DNA from: Anticarsia gemmatalis | Taxonomy: Eukaryota; Arthropoda; Insecta; Lepidoptera; Erebidae | Length of the DNA: 64,000 nt | Assembly (NCBI RefSeq): GCF_050436995.1 | Contig: NC_134771.1 | Span: 6,179,501 to 6,243,500 of the forward strand | Direction of reading: 5' to 3' | Part shown: positions 55,163 through 64,000 of the stretch, piece after piece | Layout: each line of letters opens with the position of its first letter | How positions within the stretch are numbered: the first letter of the stretch is position 1 | Program-made: the position numbers and the translations under genes | Notes under the pieces: model-generated | Seen by the model: only the letters and a program-made list of their open reading frames with translations | Databases searched by the model: none | Told to the model about the DNA's origin: nothing

Positions 55163-55278
55163 GCCGGTTTCTGAGTACATTTAGCGGTAGTTTATCTATT
55201 CAATAGCGTTTTTTTATATGAGTGTTAACACTATTGGATACATAAACTACCGTTAAATGTACCTCAGAAACCGGGGGT
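55163..55278. mobile_element. Foldback MITE, copy 3
   Basis: CCGGTTTCTGAGTACATTTA and TAAATGTACCTCAGAAACCGG form the outer arms; the inner arm has diverged by a few bases (TTGGATACATAAAC for TTGAATAGATAAAC). Confidence 0.75.
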
Positions 55279-55279
55279 G

Positions 55280-58200
55280 AGACACTTTGTACAGTTTTGT
55301 AACGAGTCTTTTAGGTAAAGTTGCAAATGTTTGTCACTAGAGGCGCTAGTTGTCACATCTACAATTGCTTTATCGTTCTTTAGTAAATATAACAGCCAAG
55401 TCCAAATAACCTTAACAGCATTCCGGTGATTGGGTGTAAGCCTGACTACAGTGCCATGCCGAGTCTTGTCCAATCGCCATCTTATATAAAATTAACATGC
55501 AATGATTTGCAGCATGACTGTGAAGACGCCCTTACCACGCCCAGTAAATACTGTTCAGGCTTTTTTTGTGTATTTTTTCTATATTTTCCCACTTAATTAT
55601 TATTATGTTTTCGGTGTTTTATACTATTTGACTTTATTAAAGCATGCGATGTTCGAAAAAATATACGTAACAAAATAACCGGTGTGTATCAATTTAGTTT
55701 CAAAATATATCCGGTAGATGGCGCTTTTGTTACAACTAACGCCATCTAGTAGATACTTTTTGAAACTGTCGTATAAATAAGTTTTGCTATGTTTTGTAAT
55801 GGACTTGTAAATATATTGTCCCTATTATAATTTGATATCTAGTTTTGATTTCTCAGTCAAATGGTATAAAATTCCCAAAGCGTTATTTTTTTGTATATTA
55901 TATATTCTTTATACATGATAATCGTTTATTTTAATGATATATATAATATATCTAAGGTACTTATCCACCCAAACAATATCCACGTAGCATACACCTATGC
56001 GAGAAATATAAAAAAGAATTTTATTTTATTTTCTAAATAATAAATAACAATTTTAGGAAGTACAATATTTATGACGCTCTCCATTATATATACTTTGAAT
56101 TATATTACATATTTATATCTATATGTTAATGCTTTGCACTCCACTTTAAAATACAGCCTAAGTTTTATTTTATTGTGATTTTGACAGTTAACACCGACTT
56201 AATTATGCGAAATTCCGACTTAAATTTGTGAGAATCCAACTCAAGTATGTAAAAATCCGACTTAAATTTGTGAGAATCCAACTCAAGTATGTAAAAATCC
56301 GACTTAAATTTGTGAAAATCCGACTTAATTTACTAAGTTTAATAAAATGTTAAAGGCAGCGGTAAAATGTTAAAAATAACAGATTTTTAAGCTTACTAAC
56401 TAAAATTAAATTCGAAGAAGTTTTAAAGCAAAAGTTGATAAATATAAAGGCGGTAAAGATGACATTATTTTGTGATTTCTTATATTAAAGCTTCGTGTTT
56501 TAATGATAATATAAAGCTTAATAATGCGAGAATAATGTTGACAATGAGTATATTACCAAAATAAATTATAAAATTATTGAAAACTTATTATTATATCAAT
56601 AGATGGCGCCACTTGTATTTCAGTACAGGGATGATATGGGACTCCGAGATAAAATTATCCGTAACCAGAACTGAAATAATGGTATTAATATATCCGAATC
56701 CGAGACTTCATATCCACGACATTTTTAATACTCTTTATATTTATCATTCCTTGAACAGTTGTTTAAGCAAATTATTTTTGACGTTAATGGACCTGTATCA
56801 TAAGATGCACTATTTTTTAAATATTTTATTGTAAATACAAGTTAGGACACCTAGCGGTAATCGATGAAAGTTTTTATAATTGAAGTACAAGTAACGACAT
56901 CTAGTTGTGTTTGATGGAAGTTGTACGTAATATAAGTGATTATTTGCATCTTTTACACTCAAAAATGATTCATAAGAAAGAGTGAGATGCATATATTCAC
57001 TTATATTTAACGTTTGATAAATGGATTATTTTTACCAGTATTACGGCTTTTGGATAAATGTCGGTTAACCTACCCGGTGGATAGAGTGACAACAACACAG
57101 TGTCTAAAATTCACCAGATATGCTAATCGTCACTTATTCAGAAGATGTATAACTATGGTTTTAATGAAAAAATGGTCTTTTTTATTAAGAAGTCAGCCAT
57201 CTTAATTTCACTGTCAAAATCACAAAAAATATTTTTTCTCTAAAATTACTAGTAACCTTTTATAACTAATCCTGTTCATTTTATTTATAATATATTGCAC
57301 CCGTAACCATTTTATTCGATTACGACCAGCGGTGTGGGACATGGTTTTGTTTTCGCGCCAAAATTTTGACATGTCAGAATGTTAGGTTATAAAAATGCAA
57401 CTAGCGATAATGGTTAAATGTGACTTCTAATACGCGCTTGGAAATTGGGAATAGACAATTTTTATGCATTTTGACGATGTTTTAAAACATTTTCGTTGTT
57501 AAAGAGCCCCCAAAACGACCCCAAAAATACCTAGCCTTGAGATAGTAAGTTCTTTATTTTTTTGTTAAAAGCTTTAACTCCCACACTAAACTGATAAGTC
57601 TTGTGTAAGATTTTCACAAATATACTAAACAAAAGACCTCCCCCGAGGATTTCACAACCCTACTCTCCTTTCAGGATCTTACCACCCCCCTTCCCCCATC
57701 ATCCCCAAGCTCCAACCCTCCCTACGCATCTTATTACTGCCTAAATTCCCCCAGCAAGACTTTCCTGTTTAACCCAGACCCCCCCAACTTAAAACCATAA
57801 TCTTAGATCCGCAATAAGAAATATTATCTCATCAAAATCCATAAAAACAATTGTATCCCAATTTATTCGTCTATCAGCTCGAGACCAGCGTACTGTGTCA
57901 TGCAAAGCACAAACTTTGCAATAAAAAAAACACACCCAAATTCTGACATGACAAAACCGACTTTAATTTCTATTTCTAGCAAAATTATGCTGAAAAATAT
58001 ATTTTTGTACTAATAAATATAATTAATCCGTAACTAATTACTTTTACGCGATATCTAATAACTTTAAGCGCAATTCGCGTTCGCTTAAAGCCGCTTCAGG
58101 GTTCAAAGATCACATATTTCGCTCAATACAACCCTAAGCTTAAAAACCCGTATTACTACAATATTATTAAAACTTAATATTAACGATTAAATTGTAATTT

Positions 58201-58970
58201 GGTGTTAAATTTCATAAAATTATTTATTTTTCATTACTTTACTAATATTATAAAATTCCGCGACTAAATTCTAGCATACTTTTTTTACTATTTTTTTTTC
58301 ATTATACTATTTTCACCCGCTGTTTAAGAAAATAATTGTAGTACTTAAATCAATTTGGTACCTTAAATAATTACGCTTGAAAATATACGTAGCCTCTGTA
58401 ATATTACAAATTAAATAACATCCAAATTGTCTAATAAAAAAGACGAATTCTTAAAAAAATAACGACATTTTCACATCTCTATTTTTGTTTTGTGTAGTGA
58501 TGTGACACTACTCTATCGATATAGTGATGCGATTTATAAATTAAATAACGTTATTAACACTAAACGAAATTATAAAACTGAATTGACATTTCGATATTTC
58601 TACGTCTCAGAAGACAATAAAAACACAACCGTTTTTCAACACTAATCTCGAAAACTGATATCACCAAACGGACACTTATCAATTACGTCTATATTTCGGC
58701 AGTACTCGCTAGTTCTTTTCATTTTTCAGCTTTTCGTTACTATCTACTAGTGCCCACTTCTATGTTAGGTGCAACTATGAGCAAATTTTATTGGTCGATA
58801 ATTGGACCAATCAGAAGCGTTCGCAGGAGAAATTAGTAACTCGAAATTCCGTGTAGATGGCGTTAGTGTACGCGTGATATGTTAGTGGACTAACGCCATC
58901 TAGCGGCGACACTCGCTATATCGATTCCTAACGCGGCTATACTGAGCTGTATATACATGCTAAATTTAGG
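55280..58970. other. Non-coding region between F-box and Ly6 genes
   Basis: AT-rich, without a recognised host exon. It holds a short tandem repeat at 56208-56330, copies of TAACGCCATCTA on both strands (55738, 58854, 58891), a pyrimidine-rich patch (57640-57790) and a TATCGATA-like area near 58510. Part may be the long 3' UTR or regulatory DNA of the minus-strand Ly6 gene. Confidence 0.45.
56208..56332 (+). repeat. Tandem repeat, about 46-bp unit, 2.5 copies
   Basis: CCGACTTAAATTTGTGAGAATCC AACTCAAGTATGTAAAAAT is repeated twice, flanked by partial units CCGACTTAATTATGCG and CCGACTTAATTT. Short and imperfect. Confidence 0.75.
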
Positions 58971-59726
58971 AAATTTATTAATTATTATTATAAGGAGCAA
59001 ACTGCTGAACGTGAGAATGGTCTTAAGGAGTTCCCGTGCTTAGTTTCCACATCACAATGCTTAAAGCCTGAAGCTGGTTCTATTTTTTTAGTATTTTTTT
59101 TGTAAAAAAAACGCCCGTTTTTGACGGTTTTCTGGTTATTCGTGTTTTTAAGGAACCTAGAGGTTTATTTAAAGCTAGCTTCATGTGACTTGCTATGTAG
59201 TTTAATATTTACTTTAACGGATAGATAGACACTCCAGCTTTTTTCTAACTAGCCTAAAAAACATAAGCACACCAAAATATCTTCCCAGCGTCCATCGTCA
59301 AACCAATTTATATACCATGGGCTAAGCTTCTGAATTCCATTATCTACAATCATTACCAATTTCTCTATAACATCACTTGGCGTTAACTATCAACCAAATC
59401 AATTAATACTTCAAAAACCTTATGATATTTTAAACTCGAGTGTCCACCAATCCATTCAATATAAGTGCTATATGTATCTAAAATAACAATTAACCCTATC
59501 ACCAGAAAACCGTCGCAACGACAATCTGAAACCGAAGCGGATCCGTGCTGAAAAAACTAAGCACTTGCTAATCTACAAACTACAATTGGACGAAAAATTT
59601 TAAACTCTTTAGCTAAAGTAGGGGCCCGAGAACACAATCGGTCGATTGTCGATACGGCACATCACTACACATTAATGTTGTTCTTTCACTATCGACAATC
59701 GTCCGCGGGGCAGCACTACGCCTACT

Positions 59727-61173
59727 TCACCTTAGACATGCGCATGCGACTAGTGATGCGACCAAGGCCAGTGCCGCGATGGGCGTATGCGCGCCATTGC
59801 ACATGTCTTCCTCACAGAAACACATGTGGCCCGTGCCAGTACTTTCCATCATGCACACGTGGTCCACCATGAACAGGTTTATTTGTAGCTGCGATGTACA
59901 CGTTCGACGGACTACCTCGTACGCTGGAATTAAAGAAAATAACAATTAAATAGTGCTGTACTAAGATTGAATTTTGAAAATCTGGGTTCAAACAATATTT
60001 TTTCATGTCATAATATGTTAGGGGCAAATAGCAAATAATTATTAAACAATCGCGGATTTCAAAGAGTAGGCCAGCTTTCAATCATGGCCAGTGCAGTCAT
60101 GTAAAATTAACTATGTAATAGTAAAAAGGCGTTTGGGATTTACTTAATATCATTTGATGTCATGAAAACCTTTGTAAGATTTCCGACCAGTGAGAGCTCA
60201 GGCGCAAGACCGACGGTTTTACGTGCTTTTAGAGAAACAGAAAAACTCAGAAAATACTTTTTTTGTCCGACCCAGGATTCGACCCGAGACCGTGGCAGTC
60301 ACATATACTACCGAATGCACCACAGAGGTAGGAATTTAAAATTTTCCAAAAAAAATTGGAACAAAACGGACAAAACAAATTTAATGAAACCTCTTTTCAT
60401 TTCTTTCTTTCTTCTTTAATGAAGTTCACTTTTTAATTAAAATCAGTATAGCAATAGAAAAGCTTAGTAAATAGCTAGAAGACTGTTCATACAATTCCAA
60501 TAGGTGGGCGTTAGTGTTTGTCAATCACGATATGCTTTTCCAGTGAAATGGTATTCGGCCTTAACCCTTGAACATTCTAGGAAAGTTTTACACTGCAACC
60601 ACTTATAAAAGCAAATTCAAGTAAGGGCATTGTTTTTTAATCTATTGCATTTTACACAGTTTTATACGGATTCTATTTTTTACGTAGGCTCTACGCGAAA
60701 TTATAGCCATTGCTGAATAGACTATATATTTGGCTAATTATCTTGGCAGTAAACTAACCTGTGGTTCATGTTTTTTGTAAAAAATGCAATCAAATACCAG
60801 TTCTACAGGCATTATTATAAAGGATTTTCACTGTTACTCTGCTCCTTTTGGTCGTAGCGTGATGATATATAGCCTATAGCCTTCCTCGATAAATGGGCTA
60901 TCTAACACTGAAATAATTTTTCAAATCGGACCATAGTTCCTGAGATTAGCGCGTTCAAACAAACAAACAAACAAACTCTTCAGCTTTATAATATTAGTAT
61001 AGATTAGTATAGATCATGGTACTTACGACTCTTAGAATATCGCACCATCTTCACGCAGCAGCCGTTACAAGTCTGCAGCGGGGGCTGGTCCCGTGGCAGC
61101 GCCGTGTAGTTGAAGGGGTCCTTGCAGCGCGGGTCCGTCCAGCTGTCGCATTCGTAGCAGTATATCGTGCGGG
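59727..61173 (-). CDS. Ly6/uPAR-domain GPI-anchored protein, last two coding exons (5' end not found)
   Basis: Exons 61173-61027 and 59923-59727 (minus) are joined in phase across an intron with an AG/GT border. The product contains IYCYECDSWTDPRC, DPFNYTALP, CNGCCVKMVR, SPYEVVRRTC, a VDHVCMM segment and CFCEEDMCN, the closing CxxxxxCN signature of three-finger Ly6/uPAR proteins. It then runs into a hydrophobic tail (AALALVASLVACACLR) and the stop, as expected for a GPI-anchor signal. Eleven cysteines are present in the domain, one more than the common ten. Insect relatives (the crooked/coiled/boudin/retroactive group) act at septate junctions, in cuticle formation or on receptors; which one this is cannot be fixed here. 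The signal-peptide exon was not found and is expected upstream, perhaps beyond 64000. The intron (59924-61026) contains repeats F and G. Confidence 0.82.
60180..60335 (-). repeat. SINE family F fragment, minus, in the Ly6 intron
   Basis: GACCAGTGAGAGCTCAGGCGC and CGACCCAGGATTCGACCCGAGACC (B-box side reversed) fit a degenerate family F copy. Confidence 0.5.
60832..61015 (+). repeat. RTE-like repeat (family G), 3' end
   Basis: CTCTGCTCCTTTTGGTCGTAGCG, CTTCCTCGATAAATGGGCTATC and GCGTTCAAACAAACAAACAAAC, then a doubled ATTAGTATAGAT tail. It ends about 10 bases from the donor of the upstream Ly6 exon. Confidence 0.7.
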
Positions 61174-61714
61174 CTGTGGACGTAGCACACGATTAGCACG
61201 CCGTAGCACTTCGTAGCACCCTACTGTATCAAGAATACCACCTATCTTTGATGACCAGTAGAATTTGATGTCTAAAATGTACGTAAAATTTAGTACCTAC
61301 GGCTCCCACTAGAGTCTGACGAATCTTTGAAACACTGATGAATTTTTCATATAAAATTTGTCGATAGTCGCCTTAGTCGATAGTATTAGCGAAGGTAGGT
61401 TTTCCAGGCCTACCAACCAACAAACAGTAACTAACAGAGAAAATAAAATGATGTTCAGCTAACAAAAAATATTTCTAAAACATCCCATTTAGAACCTTAA
61501 ACGAATCATTATCTTAAAAATTCGACCCTAAATACGCCGAGCAAAATTAGCCGAATCAAATCCTTCAACGACTTTAGTGGGTATTTTTATCATCACTGAG
61601 ATGGCAGCAGCGTAAGAACCTTAGCATAGCGTTGTCATAGACGCCTTCATAAACCTTTACCCTTAAGACTGGTGACCGTAGTTTCTTTCAAGCCATTTTA
61701 CTTTAACCCAGTAC

Positions 61715-61945
61715 ATACATCATCATCATCAGTGTAGCTTTCTTCCAACTATGTTGGAGTCGATCAAGTCTCACCGGATGCAACTGAATAACAGTATGTT
61801 ACATGGAGCAACTGCCTATCTGACCTCCACAACCCATTTACCTGGGTTATAACACGATACATTTCGGTAAGACTGGTTGTCGGACTTTCAAGCTTCTGAC
61901 TTCTGGTAACAACTGTCAAAAATTTTGGAAAATGACTCTAATATT
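61715..61945 (+). repeat. Dispersed repeat family D, full copy
   Basis: (CAT)n, TAGCTTTCTTCCAACTATGTTGG, GGATGCAACTGAATAACAGT, CCATTTACCTGGGTTATAACACG and GACTTTCAAGCTTCTGACTTCTGG. The reference copy for the family here. Confidence 0.7.
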
Positions 61946-62027
61946 CTCGAATTGGTCACCAATACACAAAACAACCTCAGCAAGCGTAGCTTAACCGATC
62001 CGTGAGGCTGTTGTTACTTCTTCTTCT

Positions 62028-62270
62028 TCTTATCGTATTGTTAGTGATCAACCTAGTGTCAAAGTTGTTCAAGCCGCCCGAAGGCCTTTGACGTGGCTTA
62101 AGGACTGTTATCTAAATTGACAACCACTTTTTACGAACCCTCCGAAGCACGGAGAGGCCCAGTTCAAATATCACTATGCGGTCACCCATCTACGAAATTA
62201 CCGCGCCAAGGTTTGCTTAACCCATAGATCGTTTAGCGACGGGGAGCGCAATTGGCTATGAGCGCCTCAC
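62028..62270 (-). repeat. 5S-derived SINE (family C), minus, full copy
   Basis: TTCTTCTTCTTATCG tail, GATCAACCTAGTGTCAAAGTTG, CGGTCACCCATCTACGAAATTACCGCG and TAACCCATAGATCGTTTAGCG are family C reversed, with the 5S-like head at the right end. Confidence 0.75.
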
Positions 62271-62741
62271 TTCCTATATGATAAGATGTATGGAAGTGAA
62301 TGAAGCAAGAGAAGTTTGTAAGGATCGTACCAAGTGGCGTTCTCTGGTCTCTGCCTTTAACCCAAGGAGAGTATAAAATCCATAGTTCTATTTATAGGGT
62401 GAACTAAAACAAAGGTCTGTTTGTCACGCGACGCCGCCCATGTCAAGGCTTATACAAACCTTGTGCCAATTGGAACCTGAATATATTATACAAATGATTG
62501 CTGTAATGGCTTTTTAAAACCTTGATTTTAATTCTATGACGTGATGAAAAGTCTAACAAAGAAAATTCTAACAACTTTTTAATATGGAAAGGTTGACGGT
62601 CGTACGTTGTAAGGTTCCTAAAGGAAACTATAATGCCCCCTAGTGGACACTAAAGCTTTTAGTAAGGGGTGGTAGGGGGTCCAGAGATAAATAATGATAA
62701 ATGTATAAAATATTAATGTCCTCCTAGCCGATATTTGGCTA

Positions 62742-62837
62742 CGGCAGCTAATTCCAATTAAACCTGACCAATTATTGGTCAGGTTTAATTGGAATTAGCT
62801 GCCGCAAAATACTGCACTATTATAGTGCAGTATTTTG
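62742..62837. repeat. Two abutting perfect palindromes (63 bp and 33 bp)
   Basis: 62742-62804: a 31-base arm starting CGGCAGCTAATTCC, a single T, and the exact reverse complement. 62805-62837: a 16-base arm CAAAATACTGCACTAT, a single T, and its exact reverse complement. They touch without a spacer and adjoin the 3' end of a family F SINE. Confidence 0.9.
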
Positions 62838-62840
62838 TTT

Positions 62841-63108
62841 AGTGTCCAAGTGTGTGCATAATACACAGGTACACTCTATAATCCTTCACTCTCATAGTCT
62901 GGTGTGACGGATAACCGACACGACCAGTGACAGGTCAGGCGCAGGACCAACGACTTCACGTTTTCTCCGAGGCACGGAGGTCTACAACCTCAACTAACCT
63001 CGGGTAAACTCGGAGAAACTCTTAACAAAACCAACCTTTTGGGCCGACTTTTGGATTCGAACCCGAGACTTCTAAGCGGCAGTCACATACTCAACGCACC
63101 ACACACAC
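62841..63108 (-). repeat. SINE family F, minus, near-full copy
   Basis: GTGTCCAAGTGTGTGCATAATAC, GACGGATAACCGACACGACC, CTCCGAGGCACGGAGGTCTAC and GGATTCGAACCCGAGACTTC (B box reversed) are family F reversed, including most of the tRNA-like head. Confidence 0.7.
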
Positions 63109-63429
63109 TATAACTCTTGTGAAAGTTCAAAAAATTCAAAATAATGACTATTAAAAGTCTTTAAAAATCTAGAATGTCTATCTTTTTCAGATACTGAAAA
63201 TATCTAAATCGTAATCGGAAGTTACACAACAGTAACATCACTAGTATCGACACAGTTACATCACTAATCTGTCTAATTATTTGACAGTTGTAGGGCTGCC
63301 CCTCGTGTCTCGTAAACCAATTAGTTTTATCGACATTTCTCTAAATACTATGATCTCATTTAACCTTTTAGTAGATTATTGTGACATAATTCTATTTATT
63401 TAACGATTTAAATAAATAGCAAATGTTTC

Positions 63430-63660
63430 AAGAAATCAATAGCCACATTTACACACACACTCTATCGCGCAAGAAACAACAATCGCGCGTGAAAGAGCGT
63501 GCGTGTAAGGAGAAAGGAAAGAGCACGCGCCGCGCTCATCTGTCCGCGCCCGCGAAGAAAATCGCTCTCGAAGAGCGCGCTGCTTTCCCGCGCGTAATCC
63601 TGTACGATACTAAGAACGTGCGATACAGTGTGTGTGTAAAGGTGGCTAATGAATGCATAT
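63430..63660. promoter_or_regulatory. CpG-rich promoter-like patch
   Basis: A locally GC/CpG-rich stretch with repeated GCGCG/CGCGC and GAGAG/CTCTCG words (TCGCGCGTGAAAGAGCGTGCG, AGAGCACGCGCCGCGCTC, CTCTCGAAGAGCGCGCTGC) in otherwise AT-rich DNA. It could be a housekeeping-type promoter, perhaps of the minus-strand Ly6 gene. No conclusive initiator or TATA box. Confidence 0.35.
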
Positions 63661-63830
63661 AAAACTCTTCCTTTACTGACTGACGGACAACACACAGCCG
63701 AAACAACTGAATGATTAAAGTTGAAATCTGCTTTGAAGATTCCTTAGAAAGTGTAGAGGAGCACTAAAAGAGGAGTTTGGAAATTTTTACGAAGGGAGTT
63801 TGTTGTCGAAGGTATACAAAATTCAGAATT
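63660..63830 (-). repeat. Dispersed repeat family J, minus
   Basis: CACACAGCCGAAACAACTGAATG, GAAGATTCCTTAGAAAGTGTAGAGG and GAGTTTGGAAATTTTTACGAAGGG match 44235-44400. Confidence 0.6.
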
Positions 63831-63889
63831 TATATCATCAGTGACCCGCAGACTTATGCAGAGCTAACGGTGACCTATTTGATACAGCA

Positions 63890-64000
63890 ATTTTTAATTT
63901 TAAAGAAAACTCCCTTACTAAGAATTGCTCTTGTGTCGCGGGGGCTTTTACAAACATACAAACAACGGACACAAAGTACAACCAGACTCGATACGCACAA
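63890..64000 (-). repeat. tRNA-derived SINE family A, minus, cut by the window edge
   Basis: AAAGAAAACTCCCTTACTAAG, GTCGCGGGGGCTTTTACAAAC and CACAAAGTACAACCAGACTCG are the reversed family A 3' body; the head lies beyond 64000. Confidence 0.75.

Noticed and set aside
63423..63695. Plus and minus ORFs of 77-79 codons
   Set aside because: Open because the patch is CpG-rich; low-complexity Arg/Lys/Ala composition and a repeat at the 3' side, no known protein.

Overview
The window is nuclear DNA of a moth, most likely a noctuid-type lepidopteran. The evidence is AT-rich sequence, spliced genes with short exons and consensus GT/AG borders, insect-type proteins, and dense repeats typical of moth genomes (tRNA-derived and 5S-derived SINEs, RTE- and CR1/Daphne-like LINE pieces). 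The species assignment is inference. There are no bacterial features, CRISPR arrays or rRNA genes.

Four host genes can be assembled by hand with phase-consistent exons. (1) Minus strand, 18900 to 2710: a 14-exon gene for a 593-residue secreted protein with an N-terminal eight-cysteine SVWC domain and a long charged, disordered tail. Its second intron (10631-18110) holds a nearly full-length non-LTR retrotransposon in the opposite orientation, with both ORFs (551 aa, and about 948 aa with endonuclease and reverse transcriptase) open. (2) Plus strand, 23115-32082: a 7-exon aldo-keto reductase of 340 residues with a separate signal-peptide exon and the Asp/Tyr/Lys/His tetrad. (3) Plus strand, 35775-45611: a 13-exon F-box/leucine-rich-repeat protein orthologous to FBXL20/FBXL2 (431 residues), ending in a CaaX-type prenylation motif. 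(4) Minus strand, 61173-59727: the last two coding exons of a Ly6/uPAR GPI-anchored protein; its 5' exon(s) are not found and may lie beyond the right edge.

Layout: 1-2270 flanking DNA with a small inverted-repeat element; 2275-18900 SVWC gene; 18900-23070 repeat-rich spacer; 23071-32082 reductase gene, followed by a nested DNA transposon (32488-33866); 33870-35770 upstream DNA of the F-box gene; 35775-46146 F-box gene; 46150-59726 about 13.5 kb with no recognisable host gene but with foldback elements, a 1.27-kb minisatellite and SINEs; 59727-61173 Ly6 exons; 61200-64000 repeats, a pair of perfect palindromes and a CpG-rich promoter-like patch.

The genes do not form a pathway. The most unusual signals are the oversized SVWC protein, two abutting perfect palindromes at 62742-62837, the nested transposon with a minisatellite core, a repeated 12-base motif (TAACGCCATCTA, six exact copies), 5S-rRNA-derived SINEs (one head-to-head inverted pair), and the absence of an AUG at the start of the LINE's ORF2.
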